Positions 23,578-35,143 are shown, counted from the stretch's first letter. The stretch: DNA of 64,000 nt from Prosopocoilus inquinatus (GCA_036172665.1 CM069872.1:22113001-22177000), one strand, 5' to 3'. Numbers and translations are program-made. The notes: generated from the sequence alone by a model not told the origin.

Positions 23578-24990
23578 TTAAATTTTGTCTCCACTTCCCA
23601 TTTCATTCCGCGAAATAATTTTATTTTTATTAATTTCTACTATTGTGTCTTTATGTTCTGGACACCTGTCGAGCCAAGTGTTGTATTTACTTTGCACTGG
23701 CTCTAACATGCTGAGTTTAATTTTTTTTAGTAACATTGTATTCTGTTTTATAAATTTGGAAATTAACGTCAAATGTTTGCAGCAAAAAAGTAACGACGTC
23801 GGTAAAATTTTCAGTTGGCCGAACCAAATATTTAATTTCTGTTTTTTTTTGTTGCGTAATCTCTATAAAATCAAAGTAATTCGTTTAAATTTAAAAATAA
23901 TCTATCGTTCTTAACCATCTCTTGCTGAAAATGCTGGCAATTTACTTTTTTTAATAACTTGTAACATAGATATTTTGTCTGAAATCTATTGTTTTCATTT
24001 TTTAAAATTTGAGTTTTGGTGGCGAGTTGTTCTTCTGAGTGAGGAATATCACTAAAATTTTCTAGTGTTTCAGTAGAATCGTGTACAATTTTATCTTCAT
24101 TGTTTGCACTTAACATGTCGTTCTGTAGATTTAAAATATCGTCGTTATCAATTTCGCAATTAGCTGATTTTACAGGCATTTGCAAACGAATGTGCGTATT
24201 ATGCTGCAAAGCAATGCAAAACTCTCTAACTGAAGGATAAGGATTATAGCCACCGTCATTCCTGATGATTGAAAACGCATTCTCAATATAATCCTGGTTC
24301 AGTCTCGAAGTCAATAAATATTTTTTTCCTTCGTTTTGTAATTTTTAAATCCATCCACGCAATAGATATCAAATATCAATCCTCAAACCCTTCGATAAAA
24401 TCGTAATTATTGTAACTGTCTTTTCTGAGTCAAATTTCGTCAAACATTACGACGCACATTCTTTCATCTGCTTTCATAATTTTAGTCCTTAATTTATTAA
24501 TTAATGTTATGTTGACCCCCGTTTTTAAATTATATATCTGAAAGAAAACTGACTTAGTTTCAACATCATATTTAAGAAACGAAAGAAAAGTAAATACCTT
24601 AAGCCACGATTGGATTGTAGATATTCCTGGTACTACAAAATGCAGAGTGTTAAGCAAAAATTTGTAATTACTCGGCGATTTGTAATATAAGGACAGAGCC
24701 AAATGTTTTTCGCATTTTGTCCACATTGTACGACTTCTATGAAAGCATTGCATATACATATATACAAGTTATCACCGCAGGTGATTTATCCTTTAATAAA
24801 TTTGAAAGAATATTACGGGTAGAACACGACAGTGCCCGCGGTCTAAGTCTGTTATTAGCAGCATTTTTTCTTAGTTCAATAATCCTTTTCTTCAAGTGTC
24901 TTTTTCGAGGTGTATCGCAACTCTGAACTGGGGTGGACGTAGCAAAACGTTTGAGAATTATTCCTGAAGAACTGTCACTGTCTTGTTTAA

Positions 24991-27147
24991 CCCTCCAGTG
25001 GTGGCGCTTTAATATTTTACACGACTACTGGCGTTGGGTCTACTACACCCGAATTGAATTAATTATGTAAAAGTGAAATAAAAAGAAGAAATTACACAAG
25101 TGCGTATCTGCAGTAATTATATAATTATTCACAACCGTCAATTATACGTAAATATGAATTTCCTTCAGTCAAAAAGAAAACTTTATTGAGAAATAAAATT
25201 TTTAAAGAAAGAAAGTAACAAAACAATAGGAAATGTAACTAATTCGTATTATTTAACATTTAGACCGTCGTTTTATTTTATTTCAACATTATCCATGCAC
25301 TGAGAGCATAGAACTTTAGCATGTGCTAGGCACACGAATTTTTTACATACTTTACAAAAATATCGTGTTTTGCTATCTTTCTTGCAAAAATAGCAACGTT
25401 TTCTTGCACCTGGTGCTATACATTCTTCCTGTGGGCCCTCGGTAGATGTTCCGGCTGCTTCTTGTCTTTTTTGACGTACATCGCGAGGAATATTTATTTC
25501 AAAAGATCGACGTCGTAGATGATCTGTCAAAGCCAATGCAAGATTTTTTATATAAAGCCTTCTCATAACATCACTTTCTGCGTAGTTATTTGCGACGTAT
25601 ATTATTTGTGAATTTGATATATTCAGCAATGCATAAAAAATAACCATAGGCCACAGTCGTGTATTACGAGGTACATCGTAAGTAGCACATAACTTATCAA
25701 CATTATCGACTCCGCCTTTTGTTGAATTGTAAAACGTAATGATCTCTGGTTTGTTCTTCTCACCTGCTCTTTCGTCGATTGTGCCGTCGTGGTGCATACT
25801 GGATGCTAGAATCACGTTTCTATATTTTTTTGGTACATACGTTAAAATGGTAATATCTTCCTGGTAACCAAATATAGTAGAAAATACAGGACGCGCTTTT
25901 TCTAATTAAATCGAAACTGGTACATCAATTGTCACAGGTGATGTTTCTTCCTGTTCCCGATATTGGCGCTATTAGTCGCAGGACAACATTAGCAGGGTCA
26001 TTAGCCACCCTATAAAGACCTTCTGGTTGCAAACCAACGTAGACTTCTAGGTTTGCAGTGTAGCTCATTTTAGCATCCACAAAAAGCTTCCAATTTCTCG
26101 TCAATGGTTCCATATTCACTAATTGTGTAACAAGATTTACAGTTTTCAACAAATTTATCGAATACATCACGAATTGGCGCAAACTTATCCACTCGTTTCC
26201 TTTCTTCCCGGCTTTGGAGATCATCAAATCGTAAACATCTTAGCAAGAATAGGAAACGATTCTCGGACATGGTCAACCAAAATTTTTTACACCTTCTTTT
26301 TTGTCCCAAAGTTCTTTCGTGTTAAGGCGGCTACTTTTTAAGCAACCTGACAAATATAATAAACCAAATAATGCCTTTATTTCAGTAATATCTGTTGGTC
26401 TGGTAGCACTTTCTCTAAGGTATTTATCTGACTGATTCAATATGTACTTATTTGTATTATTCGCAATTATTTGCAGTATTTCTTCAGTAAAAAAGAGTCC
26501 CCAACATTCCAATACAGATTTCATATTTCTTGCAGCACCTTTTATCCCAGGTAAGTTGATAACAATATTTTCTTTTCTCGTTCTTACATTTCTGGGTGCA
26601 CAATGTTTTCTCCATATTGTTTTGCCATCTTTCGCAACGAAGGAAGGAACTCGCGACACTTTCTTAGTAACAGGAACTACCTCTTCTTCAGAATCTTTAC
26701 CCTCCTGTTCAGTTTCACTATTGGATAACCTTTCCTCTGTGAAGTCATCATCTTCTAACTCTTCATCACTATCATTTACTTCTTCAGCTTCGGTTTCCTC
26801 CGGAGTAACCCGCCTGCTCCTTCTCATAATAACTCATAATATCTAAATTTAATGGAAAGCAATGCTAAAAGTAAATACCAACAAATTATCTGGAAATAAT
26901 TTACCGTATGTCACAGAAATAAATATTTAAAAAAGTTCACTTCTGTATCACCGAACGTGGCGCTGAGTCTCACAGACTTTTATGCTTATTACTCTAAGAT
27001 CTCTAGCACGTACACTGGCAATACTCAGTAGACTGGTTCAAGTATCGACAATAGGAAGGTACTGAAATGCAGAGATACTCCCGTGACAAAATTATCAAAG
27101 AAACTAACTCTGTCGGGTCTGAGAGACTGGGCGCCACTTCTGGAGGG
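24991..27147 (-). mobile_element. piggyBac-like transposon, 2.16 kb, at TTAA
   Basis: Exact TTAA duplicates flank it (24987-24990 and 27148-27151). Inverted ends are CCCTCCAGTGGTGGCGC on the left and the complement of CCCTCCAGAAGTGGCGC on the right. The insertion lies within an exon of the P-like relic, so it is younger than that element. It encodes a broken piggyBac transposase. Confidence 0.92.
25273..26827 (-). pseudogene. piggyBac transposase, frameshifted
   Basis: The acidic N-terminus (26827-26273) leads to LFGLLYLSGC. A frameshift near 26290 moves to SENRFLFLLRCLRFDD and GTIDEKLEAF with the first catalytic Asp (26309-26070). Another shift near 26090 moves to YVGLQPEGLYRV and NITCDN, with the second Asp (26227-25925). 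The last piece (25815-25273) has GGVDNVDKLC with the third Asp and a cysteine-rich C-terminal finger (CYFCKK, YFCKVCKKF, CSQCMDN). The family uses a DDD active site and inserts at TTAA without a footprint. Two or more frameshifts make this copy non-coding. Confidence 0.88.
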
Positions 27148-27411
27148 TTAAAAGGTGAAGAAATTTTGTCGGCGGTGCCGGCAACAGATGTTTCGGATCT
27201 TTTAACAGGGCTATTTATCAGGTTTATTGTATCTAATGTGTCTGAATGATTATCATCATCTTGTTGAAATCTGCTGTATGTGCGCACGGATTCCGAATCA
27301 AAAACACTAATGGTTTCCGGTGACTTTTCCTCTTTATAGTCCGTATATGGCAACGATGTGGCTGAATTGAAACCTAAATAAAAAAATGTACATACATACC
27401 AATATGATAAC

Positions 27412-27628
27412 CAAGCTGCGGACCGACGTCTTCCACTATCGTCTATGAATCACAGAATCGGCGTACGCTGCACTATTTTCATTATAAAAGGACCTGCTCG
27501 TCTGATTTAATTAAATTAGGGGTAAATTAAATCAGACGAGCGCGTCCTTTTACAATGAAAATAGTACAGCATACGCCGATTCTGTGATTCATAGACGACT
27601 ATAGTGTAAGGGGTCGGTCCGCAGCTTG
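27412..27628. mobile_element. 217-bp palindromic MITE with 8-9 bp target duplication
   Basis: Arms of about 100 bp start CAAGCTGCGGACCG and end with the complement; the centre is AT-rich. ATGATAACC occurs directly outside on both sides (27404-27412 and 27629-27637; the last C may belong to the repeat). An 8-9 bp duplication fits hAT or Mutator-type elements. It lies just upstream of the P-like relic's acidic exon. Confidence 0.85.
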
Positions 27629-27639
27629 ATGATAACCAT

Positions 27640-28884
27640 CGGACCGATGCACACCGGAACGATCTTCTGAGATCGGACATTCTGGAATTGGACATAGAAT
27701 TTGCAGTAGGATATTTTTGTAAGCTATCAGTTTTTTCTTGGAAAATTGCGCATTATATTTTAATATAATACAAACATATATTTATTTGATATTTAAAAAA
27801 ACAAACCAAAATAGAAACTATAAATATGATCTAGAATCTAGCTCGTCTCTCTGTGCAGTATAAACAAATTTAAAAAAATACTATTATTGTTTTCCTTACA
27901 AACATTTTAAAAAATAGGTTTTTTTGGCTTAAAATGGATAGTTTTTAAATTAGATGCTGTTATTTATTGTTAAATTTAAGTTGTTCCTTAAACTTTTTAG
28001 AAATTACTTATGTTTTATTTTATTTAACAGCGATTTTAAGCAAGGGTAACCCTGACAAAGGCCCGACGCGCAACGCCCCGCATTTTATTTTATTATTTTT
28101 TGTTTGGTATTTTTCTTACATTACAAATAACCTTTTTTCCCTCTTGTGAACTCAATCCGGGAACGTACTGTATACCTATAACCGGGTGTCCCGCGCCATG
28201 TGTTCGCCATTCTAGAATTTTAATTTTTTAAACGATTCATATGAAATTTAGAAACTATAAATTACACGTAAAAATAAGTTTCCTGATGTATCACTAAGCA
28301 CTGTTCCTTCGCATCTATGTTTTACAAATATTTTTGCTTCTACGTGTATTTTCACTTTTTTTTGATCTGCGAGCGGTCAACGGCTTTCGCTTTTTCCCTG
28401 ACACAGTAAATTAACAGTTATGTATCCACTCTCAGTTCCTCCGGAAAGACCAAACAACTGAATTGAGCTACCCTTGTAAAAAGAAAATTATATAAATTAT
28501 ATATATAAAAATACTCCCAGATATTTGATTTTGAAAACAGAACACTAAAGCCATGTTCATTGCTAGGTGTTTTGCGTTGGCGTTAAAATTCTACCCGATT
28601 CTATTGGCCCAATTTGAAAATATATAATTCATTTAATTAAATGAACCAATCAAAAATCTATTCCGTAACGCGGCGATGAAAAATCGTTTAGAAATGAATC
28701 CAGCTTTATACAGAATCTACATAAAAATTGTACAGGGCGTAAATTAACTAAATTGATGACTGAATAGACCACAAGCGAGTATTTTCTTAAAGAAACGTCA
28801 TATGGCAGAACCTGACGCCAACTTAATAAAAAATATCACGGCCCGTTGCATGTTACCATAGTACCTATACACCAGTATATACAG
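27640..28884. other. AT-rich stretch without recognised genes
   Basis: I see no convincing coding frame, repeat end or RNA gene. The DNA is AT-rich with scattered homopolymers. It may include the 5' part of the P-like relic (copy 2) and the flank of the inverted-repeat element starting at 28885. Confidence 0.3.
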
Positions 28885-29990
28885 GAAAGGGCAAAAGTAT
28901 AGAACCGGCTTAATATTTCGAAAACTGTTTGACGCATCTACTTGAAATTTGGTACGTAATTTAGAGTCAATAAAACCTATATTACCAATTTATTTCAATT
29001 GTTTATCTGCTCTTGTTTCTGAGATCCAACCCCTACTTAATTTTTTTTAAATGACAACCTGCTGATTTTTTTCCTGTATATAACAGCTTGTTTAATTCTC
29101 TAAACGACTACATATAAATATTTATCTATTACATAAGAAAATTTTCGAGAAAATAACGTTTGATGAAAAAGTTAAGAAAAATATTAGTTTTAACAAAAAA
29201 ACTAGAAGGCCACAAGATTATGGGTTGTTCTTAAAATAGAACTAAAGAGAACTTCAATAAAAGTTGCCTAAAAAACATGAAAACAAATACAGGGAAAGGA
29301 CAAAAGTGTGGAACCGGCTTAATATTTCGAAAATTGTTTGACGTATCTATTTAAAATTTGGTGTGTGCTTCATAATCAACAAGACCTACATCATCAATTT
29401 ATTTCAATTGTCTATCGGCTCTTGTTTCTGAGACCCAACGCCTACTTGATTTTTTTTTAATGACAACCTGCTGATTCTTTTCCTTTATTTAACAGTTCAT
29501 TTAACTCTCTAAACGACCACATAAAAATAATTATCAATTACATAAGAAAATTTTCGAGAAGAAAACGTTTGAATGAAAAAGTTAGGAAAAATTGTTTATT
29601 GTTTGATATTCGACAAAAATTCTAGTTTTAACAAAACAAACTGTAAAACTACAAGATTATGGGCTGTTTTTAAGATAGAACTAAAGAAAATTTTAATAAA
29701 AATTGCCTTAAAAACATGAAAACAAATACTAAATATCAGCGTAAACCATTTTTTCTAACTTTTTCATTCAAACATTATTTTCTAGAAATTTTCTTATGCA
29801 ATAGATAAATATTTTTATGTGGTCTTGTAAAGAATTAAACGAACTATTAAATAGAGGAAAAAAATCCCAGATTGTCATTTAAGAAAAATCAACTAGGCAT
29901 TGGATCTCAGAAATAAAAGCAGATAAACAATTGAAACAAATTGGTAATGTAGATCCTATTGACTCTGAATCGCACACCAAATTTCAAATA
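28885..29990. repeat. Fold-back repeat element, left part (interrupted by pogo)
   Basis: Two direct copies of a roughly 400-bp unit begin at 28885 and 29290 (both with GAACCGGCTTAATATTTCG, TGTTTGACG and TGACAACCTGCTGATT). They are followed from about 29750 by an inverted partial copy that ends AAATTTCAAATA at 29990. The missing end of the inverted copy resumes at 37158. No coding capacity is seen. Confidence 0.75.
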
Positions 29991-30003
29991 GGGTCAAATA
30001 GCC

Positions 30004-30253
30004 AGTGAATGAACAAATAAGGCAATTTTTGATTTTCTGACCGCTGTAAGACATCACATTATTATTGCGATAGTTATAAAATATAAAATAAGAAAGTTTT
30101 GACATTCAAAATTATAATGAACCAGATGAAATCATCTTAGCAATGTAACTTTTCTTACTTTTAACAATTTTTTCGTAAAGTGCTCAAAAACCCAGTGATT
30201 GAACAAGCCAACCCTTTAAATGAACAAAGAAAGACCAATGAATGAACACGAGA
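30004..30253. repeat. Subterminal CCAGTGAATGAACA motifs, left end of pogo element
   Basis: At least four variants of CCAGTGAATGAACA occur at about 30005, 30191, 30219 and 30234. Similar motifs in both orientations lie in the other end (36545-37150). Such subterminal arrays usually bind transposase; that role is inferred here. Confidence 0.6.
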
Positions 30254-31150
30254 TTTTATTTTAATTTAATTGGATGTTATAATTATCATTATAATTTGTG
30301 GGCTCCGATATCTTTTCCGGTACTTGTCTTCCTTTGTACCAAATTTGATCGGTGACTTTCGGCCACCTCCAAAGATTTCCTTTTATTTTTTCCATAACAC
30401 TGATTTCATATTCCTGACTCTCCAAGTCAACATTTGTGATCAGTCCCGGATATTTTTTGTTTCGGTAAGATACAATTACATAGTTTCCAACGTCAAAACC
30501 TACAAATAATAATAAATAATATTTTCATAATGTTCTGAAATACATAGCCATACCCGTCTTTTCAACTTTATTGTTTTCCTCAATTGTATTTGCATCAGCT
30601 TCTTCACTTTCTACTTCGACTATTACGTTTTTTTCCAATCTCTGTGTTTTCTTTTTATGACTACTTGGTATTTCATCAACTTCAACTTCTACTCCCTCAA
30701 GTACTTGTGCAATACTTCCTGTTTCGTGTTTTGTCTGTGTTTTCAACGATCGTTTTTGTTTTCCCTTCTGAATTTCCTTATTTTTCTTCTCAGCTACTGC
30801 TTTTTTCGAAATTTTTTCTAGTTTTCGTTTCTGTATCTTCTCTTCTTTGACTACTTTCTTTTGTTCTTGCTCTTTATGATATTCCACCCACTTATTCGAC
30901 GTAATTGCGAATGGCATTTGTATATGAGAGTTGCGTTTTCTCTTTTTCAATTCGTCTTCTTGTTTTGGCCAATGTAGGTGTTTCTCCCACAGTTTATTTA
31001 CATCATTTTCACGTTTATCATTTACAATAATATTTGATATAATATTGATTCTCTTTTTATTGCATTCAGTTTCTAAAATTCTGTTCTCAACAATATCAAA
31101 AACTTTTAGAAAAGTTTTGTGCAAATCGTTTCTGATTGCAGTGAGAACCT

Positions 31151-31213
31151 CGAGCAGCCTCTGGACAGCTGTTTCAGCCCTGCTTGGGGCTTCTTCAGCA
31201 GAAACGTAGCTCG
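31151..31213 (-). ncRNA. Type-I hammerhead ribozyme, array unit 1
   Basis: Minus-strand 63-nt motif identical in layout to 31828-31890: CGAGC/GCTCG outer helix I, GTTTCTG/CAGAGGC inner helix I, CTGAAGA core, AGCCC/GGGCT helix II, GAAA, and ACAGCTGT as helix III. Predicted cleavage lies between 31164 and 31163, after GUC. Confidence 0.78.
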
Positions 31214-31462
31214 ACATTCCCACTGCAGACCAAAAACGACTTGCCCAATTTATTCGCAAATGCGATGTAAGAATGATGAACATATAAAATAGCGACATCT
31301 TACTATCGCTTTTTGACCTAACATTGCAGTAGGATAGACAAATTGAAGCGGGATTTGCTCCTAATGAGTCCCCCATGCAAGGCGGCCGTGCTTGCTGTCA
31401 AAGCATAATGAAAGATTTTAGAAAAGTTTTGTGCAAATCGTTTCTGATTGCAGTGAGAACCT

Positions 31463-31525
31463 CGAGCAGCCTCTGGACAGCTGTTTCAGCCCTGCTTGGG
31501 GCTTCTTCAGCAGAAACGTAGCTCG
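31463..31525 (-). ncRNA. Type-I hammerhead ribozyme, array unit 2
   Basis: Same 63-nt motif as unit 1, displaced by 312 bp on the minus strand, with every core base preserved. Cleavage is predicted between 31476 and 31475. A transcript through units 1 and 2 would release a 312-nt monomer. Confidence 0.78.
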
Positions 31526-31827
31526 ACATTCCCACTGCAGACCAAAAACGACTTGCCCAATTTATTCGCAAATGCGATGTAAGAATGATGAACATATAAA
31601 ATAGCGACATCTTACTATCGCTTTTTGACCTAACATTGCAGTAGGATAGACAAATTGAAGCGGGATTTGCTCCTAATGAGTCCCCCATGCAAGGCGGCCG
31701 TGCTTGCTGTCAAAGCATGTTAGGTCAAAAAGCGATAGTAAGATGTCGCTATTTTATATGTTCATCATTCTTACATCGCATTTGCGAATAAATTGGGCAA
31801 GTCGTTTTTGGTCTGCAGTGGGAATGT

Positions 31828-31890
31828 CGAGCTACGTTTCTGCTGAAGAAGCCCCAAGCAGGGCTGAAACAGCTGTCCAGAGGCTGCTCG
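31828..31890 (+). ncRNA. Type-I hammerhead ribozyme, inverted array unit
   Basis: CTGAAGA at 31843-31849, helix II AGCCC (31850-31854) with GGGCT (31861-31865), and GAAA at 31866-31869. Helix III is the self-complementary ACAGCTGT (31869-31876), with C31877 at position 17. Helix I pairs GTTTCTG (31836-31842) with CAGAGGC (31878-31884), and beyond an internal loop CGAGC (31828-31832) with GCTCG (31886-31890). Predicted cleavage is after 31877. The palindromic helix III without a loop suggests activity as a dimer, as known for small hammerheads. Confidence 0.8.
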
Positions 31891-32452
31891 AGGTTCTCAC
31901 TGCAATCAGAAACGATTTGCACAAAACTTTTCTAAAATCTTTCATTATGCTTTGACAGCAAGCACGGCCGCCTTGCATGGGGGACTCATTAGGAGCAAAT
32001 CCCGCTTCAATTTGTCTATCCTACTGCAATGTTAGGTCAAAAAGCGATAGTAAGATGTCGCTATTTTATATGAATATCAAAAACCTTATCAACAATTATT
32101 TCTAGAAGTTCGGTGCACACAAGTTGTCTCTCAATGTCACAAGTCATGTCAGAGTTATCGTCAGCAGTAAACGGATTATTTTCTACTGTCAAAATTTCCG
32201 AAACAGGTTCATATACAATTCCGTCAATTTCCATAGGTAAATCATTTATGAAGGTGTCGGTGAAAAGTTCTGAATTTTCGGCATTCGTATCTGATACAGG
32301 AGCTAGGTTATTAGTTTCAATAAGTGTATTTTGTTCTCCTAAATTACTTTTACAGAATTTCCAAAATAAGTATATGTTGTTATTAACGTTTTCTAAGTCA
32401 TTATTGATAAATAAATAGTGAGAAAACCCCTCGACCACATTAATTCACTGAA

Positions 32453-32495
32453 AGCGAATACGTATTTCGGTAACGAAGTTACCATCTTCAGCGCT
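32453..32495 (-). ncRNA. Minimal hammerhead ribozyme of Penelope-like element, minus copy
   Basis: Minus-strand 43-nt motif: AGCG/CGCT helix I, CTGAAGA, helix II GGTAAC/GTTACC with a TTC loop, GAAA, and palindromic ATACGTAT as helix III followed by U. It is identical to the plus copy at 35101-35143. Hammerheads in Penelope-like elements are an established feature of the group. Confidence 0.75.
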
Positions 32496-32611
32496 AAACT
32501 GATATTAAACTTTAAAACAACAAATAAACTAAACTAGACTAGCCGCACTCCCCCCCTCACTTTCTTTGTACCGTATTATGCATGCAAAGCAAACCGGGAT
32601 TCTTCGAAAAT

Positions 32612-33684
32612 CTAAAGGTCGAAGAGGCAAGAAGCGGTCGGCCCGGACTTCTCAAAATTCATTAATCTATTCCTATTTTTGTGAATCTCCAAGCTTTCGA
32701 AAGAATCTAGGTTTGTTTTGTTATTAATTTGTTTGATTAAATCTATTTTATTTACCGAATGATTGTTTTCAAGCATGTGTAAGGCAACACTGGATTTATC
32801 AAAGCGTTTGTATTTTAAATGAGCCAAGTGTTCTTTGAATCTAATTTTTAAGGATCTTTTTGTTTGCCCCACATAAATTTGATCACAATTTTTACAACTA
32901 ATTTTATATATACCTGATTTATCCTCCGAATCTACTTTATCTTTTGGATTTCCCAGCAACGATTTTAAGCTGTTATTGTTGGTGTAAACTATTCTTAAAC
33001 CTAATTTTTTAAAAATTGTATTCAACCCTTTAGTATATTGAGGATAAAACGGCATTTTTACAATTTTCTTATAATCTACCTCACCTATTTTGTCAGATTT
33101 TAGTGTGGTTATTTTATTAATCTCTAATTTTTGTTTTTGTTTTCTAATAATGTTATAGATTACATCGGGTTGGTAACCATTGTACGTGGCGATTTTAATA
33201 ATTTCTTGAAGTTCTTTACTATAATTAACAGTTGATAAAGGGAATGTCAGCATCCTATGCACTAAGAAATTTAAGGCCGCTAATTTATATTGTTTGCAAT
33301 GATTTGAATCCGCGGGAATGAATCTATTAACATTAGTAGATTTCCTATAAACGTTAAATTCTAATTTATTACTATTTCTAGTTACTAATGTGTCTAAAAA
33401 GGGTAGTTTATTGTTAGTTTCAATTTCATAGGTAAATTTGATGGTGGTGAATTTAGAGTTTAAACTTTTAAGGAATTCCTCTATTGAACATTTACTTTGG
33501 TCAAAAACACAAAATATATCATCGACGTATCTCACCCAGATTTTAGGGAAATAATCTAAAGAGGCTTTAAGTTCCGTTTCAAATTTACCCATAAACAGAT
33601 TTGCCATAAACGGTGACAAGCTATTTCCCATGGCTGCCCCTTCCAATTGTTGGTAAAACTCGTTGTTAAATTTAAAGAAATTTT
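32612..33684 (-). pseudogene. Penelope-like RT and GIY-YIG protein, N-terminally truncated
   Basis: The sequence begins inside the reverse transcriptase at QQLEGAAMGNSLSP, continues with IWVRYVDDIFCVF (catalytic YVDD), LPFLDTLV and the thumb region, then GIYKISCKNC and YVGQTKRSLKIRFKEH of the GIY-YIG nuclease and its C-terminal Asn-rich motif. The frame is open from 33646 to 32612. The palm motifs before QQLEGA are missing, so it cannot act alone. The intact protein would copy its RNA at a nicked target; the GIY-YIG part makes the nick. Confidence 0.82.
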
Positions 33685-33686
33685 AA

Positions 33687-34984
33687 TTACCCGATTTTTC
33701 TGTTAAAAATTCATTAGAATTTATTGAAAAATTAAAAAATCTAGAAATAAAACCAAACGAAATTTTAGTATCCTTCGATGTCACTTCGCTATTTCCTAGT
33801 ATACCTGTAAAAACCACCTTAGATTACCTGAAAGAACTTTTATCAAAGAATAGCTTCGATAAGGAGGAAGTGGATGAATTAATAAAACTCACTAGTTTAT
33901 GCATGAATCAAAATTTCTTTAAATTTAACAACGAGTTTTACCAACAATTGGAAGGGGCAGCCATGGGAAATAGCTTGTCACCGTTTATGGCAAATCTGTT
34001 TATGGGTAAATTTGAAACGGAACTTAAAGCCTCTTTAGATTATTTCCCTAAAATCTGGGTGAGATACGTCGATGATATATTTTGTGTTTTTGACCAAAGT
34101 AAATGTTCAATAGAGGAATTCCTTAAAAGTTTAAACTCTAAATTCACCACCATCAAATTTACCTATGAAATTGAAACTAACAATAAACTACCCTTTTTAG
34201 ACACATTAGTAACTAGAAATAGTAATAAATTAGAATTTAACGTTTATAGGAAATCTACTAATGTTAATAGATTCATTCCCGCGGATTCAAATCATTGCAA
34301 ACAATATAAATTAGCGGCCTTAAATTTCTTAGTGCATAGGATGCTGACATTCCCTTTATCAACTGTTAATTATAGTAAAGAACTTCAAGAAATTATTAAA
34401 ATCGCCACGTACAATGGTTACCAACCCGATGTAATCTATAACATTATTAGAAAACAAAAACAAAAATTAGAGATTAATAAAATAACCACACTAAAATCTG
34501 ACAAAATAGGTGAGGTAGATTATAAGAAAATTGTAAAAATGCCGTTTTATCCTCAATATACTAAAGGGTTGAATACAATTTTTAAAAAATTAGGTTTAAG
34601 AATAGTTTACACCAACAATAACAGCTTAAAATCGTTGCTGGGAAATCCAAAAGATAAAGTAGATTCGGAGGATAAATCAGGTATATATAAAATTAGTTGT
34701 AAAAATTGTGATCAAATTTATGTGGGGCAAACAAAAAAAGATCCTTAAAAATTAGATTCAAAGAACACTTGGCTCATTTAAAATACAAACGCTTTGATAA
34801 ATCCAGTGTTGCCTTACACATGCTTGAAAACAATCATTCGGTAAATAAAATAGATTTAATCAAACAAATTAATAACAAAACAAACCTAGATTCTTTCGAA
34901 AGCTTGGAGATTCACAAAAATAGGAATAGATTAATGAATTTTGAGAAGTCCGGGCCGACCGCTTCTTGCCTCTTCGACCTTTAG
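33687..34984 (+). pseudogene. Penelope-like RT and GIY-YIG protein, partial, one frameshift
   Basis: Longer than the minus copy: it includes ILVSFDVTSLFPSIPV (palm motif A), then EGAAMGNSLSP, YVDDIFCVF and GIYKISCKNC. At 34733-34739 the A run has seven bases where the minus copy has five, which shifts the frame inside the GIY-YIG domain (YVGQTKKDP-stop). The domain continues in the other frame (AHLKYKRFDKSSVALHMLEN) to 34984. The N-terminus is missing upstream of 33687. Since the two copies are otherwise nearly identical, the two-base change is either recent or an assembly error. Confidence 0.82.
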
Positions 34985-35100
34985 ATTTTCGAAGAATCCC
35001 GGTTTGCTTTGCATGCATAATACGGTACAAAGAAAGTGAGGGGGGGAGTGCGGCTAGTCTAGTTTAGTTTATTTGTGGTTTTAAAGTTTAATATCAGTTT

Positions 35101-35143
35101 AGCGCTGAAGATGGTAACTTCGTTACCGAAATACGTATTCGCT
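35101..35143 (+). ncRNA. Minimal hammerhead ribozyme of Penelope-like element, plus copy
   Basis: AGCG (35101-35104), CTGAAGA (35105-35111), helix II GGTAAC/GTTACC closed by TTC, GAAA (35128-35131), helix III palindrome ATACGTAT (35131-35138), U35139 at position 17, then CGCT (35140-35143) pairing with AGCG. Predicted cleavage is between 35139 and 35140. Helix I is short, so activity may need dimerisation. Confidence 0.75.

Larger units (their letters stand above)
23578..27353 (-). pseudogene. P-element-like transposase relic (copy 2), split by piggyBac
   Basis: Minus-strand pieces in order: an acidic exon 27353-27152 (VFDSESVRTYSRF), then the piggyBac at 24991-27147, then the continuation 24986-24720 with CDTPRKRHLKKRIIELRK (the basic/coiled region of THAP proteins), then 24759-24430 (WTKCEKHLALSLYYKSP, STIQSWLK, VVMFDEI). 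The sequence then jumps to 24314-23871 with LNQDYIENAFSIIR and GGYNPYPSVREF (C-terminal catalytic part), and a tail to 23578. The middle of the catalytic domain is missing, and stops separate the pieces. No THAP zinc finger was recognised upstream. It belongs to the same superfamily as 3807-7283 and 38537-42123 but is clearly diverged from both. Confidence 0.75.
31104..32072. mobile_element. Retrozyme-like array: two direct and one inverted 312-bp units
   Basis: Units run 31104-31415 and 31416-31718 in minus orientation, and 31719-32072 inverted (plus). Corresponding points in the first two are exactly 312 bp apart. A 12-bp direct duplication, AATATCAAAAAC, flanks the insertion (31092-31103 and 32073-32084), and the interrupted pogo reading frame resumes correctly across it. 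Each unit carries one type-I hammerhead motif (separate entries). Frames of about 96 codons across the units are incidental. A remnant of the family lies at 58571-58646. Retrozymes are small non-autonomous elements whose tandem transcripts self-cleave to unit-length RNA. The identification rests on motif and layout and has not been tested. Confidence 0.75.
32409..33684 (-). mobile_element. Penelope-like element, 5'-truncated, minus copy
   Basis: The 1.27-kb copy contains the reverse transcriptase C-terminal half and a GIY-YIG endonuclease, then a 3' tail with a hammerhead motif. It lies head to head with the longer plus copy at 33685-35186, and the shared parts are almost identical. Near the outer ends, TTTATCAATAATGA of the pogo gene is present on both sides, suggesting a target duplication of about 14 bp plus about 33 extra bases on the right. 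Confidence 0.85.

Noticed and set aside
30525..31955. Frames of about 96 codons starting MGDSLGANPAS in both orientations
   Set aside because: They read across the 312-bp hammerhead repeat and are identical because the DNA is repeated; no protein domain is seen.
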